Assembly: GCF_019336435.1 (NCBI RefSeq)
Contig: NZ_JAHWXQ010000001.1
Location: forward strand, 186,001 to 250,000
Direction of reading: 5' to 3'
DNA from: Pontibacter populi
GTDB taxonomy: Bacteria > Bacteroidota > Bacteroidia > Cytophagales > Hymenobacteraceae
Length of the DNA: 64,000 nt
Positions 35,863 to 44,064 of this stretch are shown piece after piece. Both the position numbers and the translations under genes were made by a program. The stretch's first letter is position 1. The number at the start of each line of letters is the position of its first letter. The notes under the pieces are model-generated. The model was not told where the DNA came from. It made no database searches and saw only the letters and a list, made by a program, of their open reading frames with translations.

Positions 35863-37221
35863 ATGGATTTAGTACTGTTCTCGCTTAGGGCAAGGCTTAA
35901 CGGATTTTTCAGACAGAATAAACTACAGCGTGTACTGCTGCTGGGCGGTGGCATTGTGTTGTCAGGTTTTTATGGCTGGTTGTTTTCGTACATGCTGGAG
36001 CAGGCGCAGAACGGTGGCGACACAAGCGTTACTGAAGTAATCCGGTATATTAACCTGTTTGTGCTGGGCATTACAATTATCCGTGGCTTTTTTCCGGCGT
36101 ATGTACCTAAACTGGACCTTATCCCGCGTCTTTATCCTATAAAACCACTAAAACGTTTCTGGGTAGAATTACCGGTCGAGCTTTTCTCTCCGTTTAACTT
36201 TGTGCTGGTTAACTTCCTGTTTTTACTCTTTATCCTGTCGCCGAGCTATACGTTTATGTATCTGTTGCAGAGCATAATTGTGTTACTGACAGCGCATGTT
36301 ACCAAGCGGTCGTTACAGGTGTTGGTAGAACGTAAAATGCGCTGGCTGCACCTGAATTTTATTTCTGCGGCTGTGCTGGCTGCTGCTTTTGTGGCGCTGC
36401 AGGCAAGGTTACCAATGTATATCCCCGCAAATGGCTGGATGGAGCTGGTTGTGCATTTAGCATCTTTAGGTGCTTTCCTGGGGGCCAACTATTTCCTGGA
36501 ACTGGCTGCCATGGAGCCTAAACGCAAGGTAGTAAACTATAGCCACAACAAACATCGCAGCCTGAGCTGGCGCTTATTTAAAAACTCGAAGCAGGCCCGT
36601 CAGCTATTACTTTTCGGCATTGCGCTTAAGCTTATCATTCTAGCTGCCGATGCTGCTGTATTTACGGCAAAAGGCATTCATATATACGACAAGAACTTAA
36701 CGATCTGGATCTTTTTTGGCCCGGCCATCATCTACAGTTATGTATTTAATAATGTGTGGGGATTTTACAAGAACCTGTGGTTAACGGTAGAGCGCACAAG
36801 TGGCAGCGCTAAAGATTTCTTTAAAGCCAGCCTTATTCCGTTGCGTGTCCCGTTGCTGATAGATGCTGCGCTGCTAGCTGCTTATATCGCTTTCTTTAAC
36901 CACGAAGATGCTGTTTTCCTGGTGTTGATGTATGCTGCTTCGGTATTGGTACTTACACCGCTTGGTATACTTGCTTCGTTTGTTAGCCCTAAGGTTGTTA
37001 AGGGCAGCATGATGAGCTTCAGTGCTAAAACATCATACCTGTATAACATGCTGTCGCTGCTGCTGGTAGGCTTACTACTGTTGCCATTGTTGCATCCGTT
37101 GCTGTATATATTATACCCTGTGTTGATAGCTGTTGCTGTATTTGCCATGATAGCTGTGCTACGGGAAAGCCGACGGTATAAATATGAGCTTTTCGGTAAG
37201 CTGTTTAAGGTAGACGCCTAA
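35863..37221 (+). CDS. DUF5687-family membrane protein, probable ABC permease
   Basis: A 452-residue polytopic membrane protein with about ten hydrophobic segments. It starts MDLVLFSLRARLNGFFRQNKL and carries PRLYPIKPLKRFWVELPVELFSP, features I associate with DUF5687 proteins of Bacteroidota. These are consistently found after ABC ATPases and probably act as their membrane partner. Here it follows one directly on the same strand. Substrate unknown. A strong terminator ends the operon. Confidence 0.85.
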   Translation: MDLVLFSLRARLNGFFRQNKLQRVLLLGGGIVLSGFYGWLFSYMLEQAQNGGDTSVTEVIRYINLFVLGITIIRGFFPAYVPKLDLIPRLYPIKPLKRFWVELPVELFSPFNFVLVNFLFLLFILSPSYTFMYLLQSIIVLLTAHVTKRSLQVLVERKMRWLHLNFISAAVLAAAFVALQARLPMYIPANGWMELVVHLASLGAFLGANYFLELAAMEPKRKVVNYSHNKHRSLSWRLFKNSKQARQLLLFGIALKLIILAADAAVFTAKGIHIYDKNLTIWIFFGPAIIYSYVFNNVWGFYKNLWLTVERTSGSAKDFFKASLIPLRVPLLIDAALLAAYIAFFNHEDAVFLVLMYAASVLVLTPLGILASFVSPKVVKGSMMSFSAKTSYLYNMLSLLLVGLLLLPLLHPLLYILYPVLIAVAVFAMIAVLRESRRYKYELFGKLFKVDA

Positions 37222-37232
37222 CTATAAATTAT

Positions 37233-37268
37233 AAAAAGAGCCCCTGCAGAAACAGCAGGGGCTCTTTT
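37233..37268 (+). terminator. Intrinsic terminator of the ABC operon
   Basis: Hairpin AAAAAGAGCCCCTGC / GCAGGGGCTCTTTT located 11 bp after the DUF5687 stop codon. Confidence 0.92.
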
Positions 37269-37356
37269 CGTTTACAGCTAACTGTGTTTAAACTATAGCA
37301 TAACCCCAAACTATAGTTGGCGGATTATTCTATCCATCTATCCTGAAAATCTTATT

Positions 37357-37364
37357 TATCTTTG
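37357..37364 (+). promoter_or_regulatory. Putative -7 box of the SDR gene
   Basis: TATCTTTG matches TAnnTTTG and lies 27 bp before the ATG at 37392. No clear -33 TTTG. Confidence 0.5.
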
Positions 37365-37391
37365 CAACTATAGCCAGAGCATAGAATTAAA

Positions 37392-38198
37392 ATGAAAGAT
37401 AAAGTAGTATTGATCACGGGTGGTACTTCGGGTATTGGCAAGGCATGTGCATTTGCATTTGGCAAAGCCGGTGCTAAAGTAGCTGTATCGGGCCGTAACC
37501 AACAGAACCTGGACCAGACAAGCCAGGAACTGAGCGCAGCCGGAATTAAAAATGTAGCCATTAACGCCGATGTAAGCAAAGAAGCTGACTGCCTGCGCAT
37601 GGTACAGGAAACGGTAGATCGCTTTGGTAAACTGGATGTGTTGATCAATAATGCCGGTATTTCGATGCGCGCTCTTTTTGAGGACCTGGACCTGGACGTG
37701 ATCCGCAAGGTGATGGACATTAACTTCTGGGGTACGGTGTATACGACCAAGTTTGCTCTGCCTTACATTATGGCTGCCAGAGGCTCTGTTATCGGTATTT
37801 CATCTATAGCCGGTTACCGTGGATTGCCTGCCCGTACCGGTTACTCAGCCTCTAAATTTGCCATGCACGGCTTCCTGGAAACACTTCGCACCGAGATGCT
37901 GCACAAAGGAGTTCATGTGCTAATTGCCTGCCCTGGTTTTACAGCGTCAAATATCCGCAATACGGCATTGGCAGCGAACGGCCAGCAACAAGGCGAATCG
38001 CCGCGCGACGAAGGAAATATGATGACAGCTGAAGAAGTAGCAGACCAGATACTGAAAGCAACTATAAAGCGCAAACGTGACCTTGTGATGACGTTCCAGG
38101 GCAAACTTACTGTATTCCTTAACAAGTGGCTGCCCGGCCTTACAGATAAGCTTGTATACAATGTAATGGCTAAAGAGAAGGATTCGCCACTGAAATAG
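37392..38198 (+). CDS. Short-chain dehydrogenase/reductase
   Basis: A 268-residue NAD(P)-dependent oxidoreductase. It shows the classical SDR motifs: cofactor loop TGGTSGIGKA, NNAGIS, the active-site Ser-Tyr-Lys in SSIAGYRGLPARTGYSASK, and PGFTASNI. The C-terminal extension (LTVFLNKWLPGLTDKLVYNVM) is amphipathic and may associate with membranes, as in DHRS7-like/SDR family oxidoreductases. Substrate unknown. It is monocistronic, followed by mirrored repeat words. Confidence 0.9.
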   Translation: MKDKVVLITGGTSGIGKACAFAFGKAGAKVAVSGRNQQNLDQTSQELSAAGIKNVAINADVSKEADCLRMVQETVDRFGKLDVLINNAGISMRALFEDLDLDVIRKVMDINFWGTVYTTKFALPYIMAARGSVIGISSIAGYRGLPARTGYSASKFAMHGFLETLRTEMLHKGVHVLIACPGFTASNIRNTALAANGQQQGESPRDEGNMMTAEEVADQILKATIKRKRDLVMTFQGKLTVFLNKWLPGLTDKLVYNVMAKEKDSPLK

Positions 38199-38205
38199 AT
38201 TGCGA

Positions 38206-38270
38206 CGAAAGACAGTTTGACAAAGGACAAAAGATGTGGTTTTAAATCAACGTCTTTTGTCCTTTGTCAT
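38206..38270. repeat. 'GACAAAGGACAAAAGA' words in inverted pair
   Basis: GACAAAGGACAAAAGA on the left is mirrored by TCTTTTGTCCTTTGTC on the right, with about 22 bp between them. It may act as a hairpin terminator between two convergent genes. Same vocabulary as 32846-32935. Confidence 0.7.
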
Positions 38271-38288
38271 TAAGTCCTTCATCATAAA

Positions 38289-39026
38289 TCAAGGCAACTG
38301 GAGTAGGTTATTCTTACGGATATAGGCGGTCTCCCCTTTCCATTTTATCTCGTACCAGATATCCTTTTCGCCGGTAACGGGCACTTTGTGGCCCTGCGAA
38401 ACGGTGGCAACCCAGTTTGCGCCCGCCGAAGGTGCCGACATAATGGCGACCTGGTCGTTTTTAATGATTCCCCCGCGGCCCAGGTTCAGGAAATTGATGT
38501 AGTAGAGTATGAACAGCAGGTACAGCACAAAGCCGGTTTTGAAGGTACCGGTAAACTTATGCCCTTTCCGCCAGCTTACCACCATAACGGTTACGGTTAC
38601 CACGGCAGCAAGCAGCATCAGCTCCAGAATACGCATATAGTACTTGCTGAATTGGGTTTTGAAGAACTGCAGGTCGTTGTATTCATAGCCACTCAGGCGA
38701 TGTGCCTGTGCCAGTTCCTCCATCTTTTTAAGTACCGACCGGCTGGGTTGCTTGGTATAGAACAGGTGCAGGTAATACATAGCGCCGGTGTAATCGCGCA
38801 GGCCTTCTTTAATATAGGCCATCTTCAACAACATTTGCGGAGAGTAACGCTGCTCTTTTTCCAGGATTTGCTCGTATAAAGTTAGCGCTTCGGTATAATG
38901 CTGCCGCTGAAACAAAGAATCTGCTTTGGCATATGTAATTTTATGTTCCTGACTATAAGCTGGTTTAAAAAACGAGAGCAAAAAAACGACTAAAAAGACA
39001 GATATTTTAAAACAAAGATTTTGCAT
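38289..39026 (-). CDS. Exported TPR protein with membrane helices and SH3-like domain (BatE-like)
   Basis: A 245-residue protein: signal peptide (to PAYSQ), TPR-like helices (KADSLFQRQHYTEALTLYEQIL, about 30-115), two hydrophobic helices (LELMLLAAVVTVTVMVVS and TGFVLYLLFILYYINFL), and a C-terminal bacterial SH3 domain (AIMSAPSAGANWVATVSQGHKVPVTGE...). The mix of TPR, transmembrane and SH3b resembles BatE-type proteins of aerotolerance operons, but no bat genes flank it. Function is unknown. Confidence 0.75.
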   Translation of the reverse strand: MQNLCFKISVFLVVFLLSFFKPAYSQEHKITYAKADSLFQRQHYTEALTLYEQILEKEQRYSPQMLLKMAYIKEGLRDYTGAMYYLHLFYTKQPSRSVLKKMEELAQAHRLSGYEYNDLQFFKTQFSKYYMRILELMLLAAVVTVTVMVVSWRKGHKFTGTFKTGFVLYLLFILYYINFLNLGRGGIIKNDQVAIMSAPSAGANWVATVSQGHKVPVTGEKDIWYEIKWKGETAYIRKNNLLQLP

Positions 39027-39050
39027 TTAACCAGATTGCTGTTACTTTTG
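39020..39050 (+). promoter_or_regulatory. Promoter of the first tRNA-Lys
   Basis: -33 TTTG (39020-39023), a 19-bp spacer, and -7 TACTTTTG (39043-39050), an exact fit to the Bacteroidota sigma factor consensus. Confidence 0.85.
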
Positions 39051-39097
39051 CATCGCAATTAAGGGGAACGTCCCTTAGCAATGCAAGTTAATAAAAA

Positions 39098-39170
39098 GAT
39101 TCTGTAGCTCAGCTGGTAGAGCAATACACTTTTAATGTATGGGTCCTGGGTTCGAATCCCAGCGGGATCA
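39098..39170 (+). tRNA. tRNA-Lys(TTT), copy 1
   Basis: A 73-nt cloverleaf: acceptor GATTCTG with CGGGATC, D-arm AGCTCAGCTGGTAGAGC, anticodon arm ATACA-CTTTTAA-TGTAT (anticodon TTT), T-arm CTGGG-TTCGAAT-CCCAG. CCA is not encoded. Sequence is identical to the second copy at 39321-39393. Confidence 0.97.
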
Positions 39171-39183
39171 CAAAAAATGCGAG

Positions 39184-39212
39184 AGCCTTTTCTGAACGAG
39201 AAGGCTTTTCGT
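39184..39212 (+). terminator. Terminator after tRNA-Lys copy 1
   Basis: Hairpin AGCCTT..TCT / AGA..AAGGCT followed by TTTCGTTT. Confidence 0.75.
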
Positions 39213-39259
39213 TTCTAATACATCAGCAGGATGTGTTAAAATAAAAATATAGAATTTAG

Positions 39260-39290
39260 TTTGATATTCTAAACTAAGATTCTAATTTTG
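39260..39290 (+). promoter_or_regulatory. Promoter of the second tRNA-Lys
   Basis: -33 TTTG (39260-39263), 19-bp spacer, -7 TAATTTTG (39283-39290). Confidence 0.85.
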
Positions 39291-39320
39291 CACTCCCATT
39301 TAAGGGAAACAAGTAGTACC

Positions 39321-39393
39321 GATTCTGTAGCTCAGCTGGTAGAGCAATACACTTTTAATGTATGGGTCCTGGGTTCGAATCCCAGCGGGATCA
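39321..39393 (+). tRNA. tRNA-Lys(TTT), copy 2
   Basis: Identical in all 73 positions to copy 1. It has its own promoter upstream and terminator downstream, so the two copies are separate transcription units. Confidence 0.97.
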
Positions 39394-39401
39394 CAAGATA
39401 G

Positions 39402-39431
39402 AAAGCCACTCCTAACCGAGTGGCTTTTTTG
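39402..39431 (+). terminator. Terminator after tRNA-Lys copy 2
   Basis: Hairpin AAAGCCACT / AGTGGCTTT followed by TTTTG. Confidence 0.85.
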
Positions 39432-39518
39432 TTTTTAACTGTTTGTATTCTCTGGTTAGGTTGACCTACACATTCTCCTCTCAAAAGACTTTCTGTTGGT
39501 GCTATAGTGGGAGGTAAA

Positions 39519-40160
39519 GTTTTATAATTGGTGTAATCCAATCACCCTAGCCCCATCCTTATCTAAGGCGGGGAGCTTTTCACTACTCTACTTTCCGTTA
39601 TCGTTTTATAGTTGCAGTATTAACCCACCCCTACCCCTCCCAAGAGGGGAGTTTCGGCTATTGCTTAGTTTGAGCTACAGTTGTATAGTCCGCGTGATAA
39701 CACCACAGTAACCCCCTCAAGGGGACAATTGCTGCTACTGCCTTTACGTTCTGTCATTTCGACTAGCGGGAGAAATCTGAATTAGCTAAAATACAGCCCA
39801 CGAGCAGGACAGGTTTACCTGCCCCTTAGAAACTATAAACAAGATAAGGCTACAGAACTATAGCTTATCAAGTAAGCTATAGTTTTGCTATCGAATTGAT
39901 CTCAGTCTTTGGGTTGAGCGCCTTTTGATTTGTTGCGGTGCCGTCAGGCAATCCGAGGCACGAGGATAGCAAGAAAGCAGCAGCGCGATGCCCGAAGACG
40001 GGCCTCCCGGCCATGAGGGCACCAAAGTCAACTATAGAACAGTAGGTGAGTAAAGCTCCCAGGATTAAAGTAACTGTAAAAGAAAAGGCTCGGTTAGAGT
40101 AGTAGAAAAGTAAACTATCAGCTGAGATAGATTTCTCACTGCGTTCGAAATGACAAAGAA
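39519..40160 (+). repeat. Composite intergenic repeat cassette, copy B
   Basis: No gene is present. Modules in order: type 1 (39519-39580), type 2 (39602-39657), type 3 (39680-39732), an extra reversed type-5 piece (39749-39780, CTGTCATTTCGAC..GAGAAATCTG), type 4 (39804-39826, GGACAGGTTTACCTG), the conserved core (39901-40028) and type 5 (40129-40160). On the minus strand part of this is an open frame with peptide VFGHRAAAFLLSS, but other copies break that frame. Confidence 0.85.
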
Positions 40161-40267
40161 GCACTTTAAGATTCGTAAGATCTCTCGATCGACGCTTGGC
40201 ATGATAACTATAGATAACTGTAGCTCAAACGCTAGCAGGAGCTGCGCACACTGCTAGGTCTACTGCA

Positions 40268-42349
40268 TCAATAACTCCCATTATACTTCCTTACAAACCA
40301 CTCTACAGTAATCAAAACCAACAATACAAAGAACAGCCACTTCATATCTACAATATCCCGGATATCTTCAGTGCTGTCGATAATTGGTTTATAATTGGCT
40401 TTTAGAATATCCTGCTCCAGCTGATCTAGTGTACCGGGGAAGTATAGGTTAGATCCGGTATTGCTGGCGAGTTGGTAAAGCAGGTTATGGTCGGCTACAG
40501 CGTGTAAAGCTTCGAGTTGCAGTTCTTCCACTATAAACTCACCCTTATCCTGCTGCAATGCTCCATTTATGCGGGCAGTAGCTGAGTAGGTATAGCGCCC
40601 GCCGGGTAAGGTTCCGATATTTACGCCCGCCTGGTTCTCTCCGTTAGCAAACGTGAACGACTTTGTCTGCCCTGCTTCGTCTGTTATCTTCAAAGTAATG
40701 TTCTGCCCGTAGATCGGCTCTAAGGCTTCGTTGTAGGCTTCGGCTTCAAAACTGATTTCATCGTTGCTGGTGTAGTCGTTTTGGGAAGGGTAAACGTTCA
40801 GGCGCTTCTTGTTGCGTGGCGCACTTAGCAGCTGTACCAGGTTTGTGATGAGCTTATCATACACAACAGGATTCTGGTTATTGGCCGCCTCAGCAATGCG
40901 CCATTGCCAGGTTCCGGAAGCAAGCAAGGTAGCATTACGGGTGTTGCCGGCTGTTTGTATGGTTAGTAATGGTTTAGTAGTTTTTACGCGGCCAACCTGC
41001 TGGTATAGTACGGTCTCAGTGTTTGGTGCCAGTTGGTAATCCCCGAAAGGTACAGAGGCAGGCGGGTATTGCTGCAACCGCTCTGATGCTTCGTCAGCCA
41101 CTTTAAACGTGCTGAAATTCGGGTTGATAGCGGTAGTTACTTCGTCTGCTTGTCCGGTTGTACTAACTCTTACACCGGCATTTAATTTATTGAAATCCTG
41201 TATATCGCTTTGCGGGCCCAGAATATAAAGGCTCGGAATATTTTTCTGCCGCACTAATCGCAGCGCAGCGTCACCACCGGCTGTTCTGCCTGGCAACTGG
41301 TGCAGAATAGCTACATCATAATCCAGCTGTTTCAGCTGCGTTAAACCGGGTATAAACAGTTCGGTTTCGTAGTTCTCGTTGGTTTCGATGGCGGCTCGCA
41401 GGGCATTAATATCCGGGTGTGGAGCAGCGGCGGCAATCAGTATTTTTATCTTGCCTTTTACTACATCAATATAAGCATGTTTGGTGTTGTTGATAGCTGT
41501 AAACTCCCCTTGCTGCGGCATCACCTCCACTTCGTAATGGCGTTTACCCAAGCCACCCGCCATCACCTGGAACGGCACCTGCTGTACAGCCTGCCCTTTT
41601 TTTAGAGCTATAGTTTTATGGTCAATGGGTTTGCCATTTTCTTTCAACGTAACTGCTACTGTCTGACCATCAAAACCGCGTTGTTCCAACTCCGCTTCCA
41701 GCGGAAAACGATTGCCACTATAGGTTACTTTATTGTAACGCAACGATGCCAGCACAATATCCTTTTTAGTAACGGTATCGCCGACTGCTACTGGGTAAAT
41801 GCTATAGTTATAGTTGGCGTAAGTTGGTGAGATTCCCTGGTTTACAATACCGTCGGAGAGCAACACGACACCTGCCAGGTTCTGGTTACTATAGTCGTTG
41901 CGGATGTTTTGCAACAGCTGACTCAGGTTGGTTACTGGTGATGTAAACTGTAGTTGTTCGAGTGTTTGCGGTTTGGTGGTATCGCTAAGGGTTCGTATTT
42001 CAGTTTCGTAGCCGGCGTCCTGAAGTTTGGAAACTATAGTTTGCAGTTTCGCCTGTGCCTGCTGCAGTTGCGCAGAGTCAGAGAATAACTTTACGGACTG
42101 CGAGTTATCCATCGCAAAAACTATAGTTGGCTTTATAGTTGTGTTGGATATATAACGCACCATCGGCCCCAGCAACAGGAAGCACAAAAAGCTCACTACC
42201 AGGAACCGTACCGCCGCTAAACTATAGTTGATCTGCTTAGGCCACGGCGCACGCTTGCTATACAGTAGCCACGCATACAGCGCGCCCACAGCCAGACAGG
42301 CAACTATAAGCCAGGGAGAATAAGTGGTTATAAGTCGGAAACTGTTCAA
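40268..42349 (-). CDS. Membrane-anchored VWA-like protein of unknown function
   Basis: A 693-residue protein with two N-terminal membrane helices (SPWLIVACLAVGALYAWLLY and VRFLVVSFLCFLLLGP) and one at the C-terminus (WLFFVLLVLITVEWFVR). Between them is a VWA-like domain beginning IVFAMDNSQSV (DxSxS MIDAS-type motif) with VVLLSDGIVNQG, then Ig-like domains and a region like the class I amidotransferase fold used in BatA-type proteins. Such proteins sit in the periplasm-facing membrane and are common in Bacteroidota. Function unknown. It lies 29 bp after the 169-residue membrane protein gene, same strand. Confidence 0.8.
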   Translation of the reverse strand: MNSFRLITTYSPWLIVACLAVGALYAWLLYSKRAPWPKQINYSLAAVRFLVVSFLCFLLLGPMVRYISNTTIKPTIVFAMDNSQSVKLFSDSAQLQQAQAKLQTIVSKLQDAGYETEIRTLSDTTKPQTLEQLQFTSPVTNLSQLLQNIRNDYSNQNLAGVVLLSDGIVNQGISPTYANYNYSIYPVAVGDTVTKKDIVLASLRYNKVTYSGNRFPLEAELEQRGFDGQTVAVTLKENGKPIDHKTIALKKGQAVQQVPFQVMAGGLGKRHYEVEVMPQQGEFTAINNTKHAYIDVVKGKIKILIAAAAPHPDINALRAAIETNENYETELFIPGLTQLKQLDYDVAILHQLPGRTAGGDAALRLVRQKNIPSLYILGPQSDIQDFNKLNAGVRVSTTGQADEVTTAINPNFSTFKVADEASERLQQYPPASVPFGDYQLAPNTETVLYQQVGRVKTTKPLLTIQTAGNTRNATLLASGTWQWRIAEAANNQNPVVYDKLITNLVQLLSAPRNKKRLNVYPSQNDYTSNDEISFEAEAYNEALEPIYGQNITLKITDEAGQTKSFTFANGENQAGVNIGTLPGGRYTYSATARINGALQQDKGEFIVEELQLEALHAVADHNLLYQLASNTGSNLYFPGTLDQLEQDILKANYKPIIDSTEDIRDIVDMKWLFFVLLVLITVEWFVRKYNGSY

Positions 42350-42378
42350 ATTGATAACTATGAATTATGAATGCTGAG

Positions 42379-42888
42379 TTAGGAATGCTTGTACGGCTGC
42401 TCGTTAAAATCAACGCGCCCGAATTTAATTTTTGTACCAATAATATCAACAGATTTAATAGACCCGGTTATTGTTACGCTGCTCGAGTTATAGTTTACAG
42501 TGGTCAGGCCCGGGCCAAACCAAATAGCAAACCACTTTAAATACCAATTAGTGGATTCAAGCATTACTTCTTCAACTTGCTCTGCAACTATACGCATGCC
42601 GTTCTTTTGCAGCACCGCAACAACCCAACCTGCTACCAGCGCCGGATCATCAATAGCCGTAATGGTAAACGTTTGCTTACGGGCAGTGTAGGTACCAACA
42701 ATAGCATTTATACTTGGATAAAGCGCAAATAGCAACCCAACTGACTGCAGGTAATCTTTCACCGGGGATCCGAAATCAAAGATCAGGTAACAAGCCACCA
42801 CTGGAATCAGCATCAACCCGAGGTTAAAACCAAATAATTTAATGAAAGTCTTTAGCCTAGGGTGATCAGTATAAGTCTGGATCTTCAT
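42379..42888 (-). CDS. Hypothetical membrane protein
   Basis: A 169-residue protein with two hydrophobic helices near the N-terminus (LFGFNLGLMLIPVVACYLIF and SVGLLFALYPSINAIVGTY). A soluble C-terminal part of mixed strands follows (TFTITAIDDPALVAGWVVAVL ... VNYNSSSVTITGSIKSVDII). It was not recognised. It precedes the VWA-like gene on the same strand, so they may be cotranscribed. Confidence 0.65.
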   Translation of the reverse strand: MKIQTYTDHPRLKTFIKLFGFNLGLMLIPVVACYLIFDFGSPVKDYLQSVGLLFALYPSINAIVGTYTARKQTFTITAIDDPALVAGWVVAVLQKNGMRIVAEQVEEVMLESTNWYLKWFAIWFGPGLTTVNYNSSSVTITGSIKSVDIIGTKIKFGRVDFNEQPYKHS

Positions 42889-42938
42889 GAGCTGATATAG
42901 TTATGTTGGTCGCATAATTCCAACTCAATATAAAACAA

Positions 42939-42982
42939 AAAGACCAATGCTGCTAACGATGACGTTAGCAGCATTGGTCTTT
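42939..42982. terminator. Strong terminator of fabG
   Basis: A perfect 19-bp stem (AAAGACCAATGCTGCTAAC with its complement) and a 6-nt loop GATGAC. It lies downstream of fabG on the minus strand. Confidence 0.92.
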
Positions 42983-43040
42983 CTATAGTTATCACGAATC
43001 AGAAATTAATTCAGAATTCGTAATTCATCATTCCTAATTC

Positions 43041-43787
43041 TTAGGTCAGCATACCGCCATCTACCTGCAACACCTGGCCGGTAATGTAGGATGATTGGTC
43101 AGAAGCCAGGAACACAGCACAGTTTGCTACATCTTCCGGGGTACCGCCACGCTTTAACGGAATTGCCTTTCTCCACTCATCTACTACTTTCTGGTCCAGC
43201 TCGCCGGTCATTTCGGTTTCGATAAAGCCTGGAGCAATAGCGTTGCAGCGAATATTACGTGAGCCCAGCTCCAGCGCAACTGATTTTGTAAAGCCAATGC
43301 TACCAGCTTTAGAAGCCGCATAGTTTGCTTGGCCCGCGTTGCCTTTAATACCTACCACCGATGTAATATTGATGATAGAGCCATACTTGGCGCGCATCAT
43401 GTGCTTGGTGGCACCCTTGGTCAGGTTAAAAACAGACTTCAGATTGGTGTTGATCACCGCATCCCACTGGTCCTCGGTCATGCGCATCAGCAATCCGTCG
43501 CGGGTAATACCTGCGTTGTTTACCAGGATATCGATCTTGCCGAAATCAGCTACCACATCTTCGATCAGTTTATCAGCCTGCGCGATGTCAGAAGCATCGG
43601 AGCGATAGCCTTTTGCTTTTCCACCGTTGGCAGTCAGCTCCTGCTCCAGGGCCTGGCCTTTTTCAACACTTGATAAATAGGTAAATGCTACCTGCGCGCC
43701 TTCTTCCACAAATTTCTGTGCAATGGCACGACCTATTCCTTTTGATGCCCCGGTTACCAGAGCTATTTTTCCTTCTAATGCTTTCAT
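43041..43787 (-). CDS. fabG: 3-oxoacyl-[acyl-carrier-protein] reductase
   Basis: It reduces beta-ketoacyl-ACP in type II fatty acid synthesis, using NADPH. The 248-residue SDR has TGASKGIGRAIA, LVNNAGITRDGLLMRM, the catalytic INITSVVGIKGNAGQANYAASKAG, and the C-terminal YITGQVLQVDGGM, all typical of FabG. The ATG at 43787 (MKALEGKIALV) is preferred because GGAG lies just upstream of it; the frame opens at 43796. No other fab gene is adjacent. Confidence 0.95.
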   Translation of the reverse strand: MKALEGKIALVTGASKGIGRAIAQKFVEEGAQVAFTYLSSVEKGQALEQELTANGGKAKGYRSDASDIAQADKLIEDVVADFGKIDILVNNAGITRDGLLMRMTEDQWDAVINTNLKSVFNLTKGATKHMMRAKYGSIINITSVVGIKGNAGQANYAASKAGSIGFTKSVALELGSRNIRCNAIAPGFIETEMTGELDQKVVDEWRKAIPLKRGGTPEDVANCAVFLASDQSSYITGQVLQVDGGMLT

Positions 43788-44064
43788 AAGCTCCAAAGTT
43801 ATAAAAGATTTTTTAATGGAATGTCACCACTTCCGAGAAGGCCTTTAAAAGAACCTTAAATTACTGAACTATAGCTACATAGCAAAACAACTACATAAGT
43901 ATAGTGCAATCAGACTTTACAACAAGTACAACTTAAATACCATATCTACTATATAAAAATTCATTGTAACTCATTTATAATCTGATTATTGTATTGCCAG
44001 TAATTTTTATTTCTATGGTTTAAGCCATATTTTCGTATCGATTTTTCAACCAAAGGCCACAGTA

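Noticed and set aside
38289..39026. Complete Bat aerotolerance operon
   Set aside because: Only one BatE-like protein is seen; batA-D genes are absent next to it, and the VWA-like gene at 40268 is separated by tRNAs and a repeat cassette.
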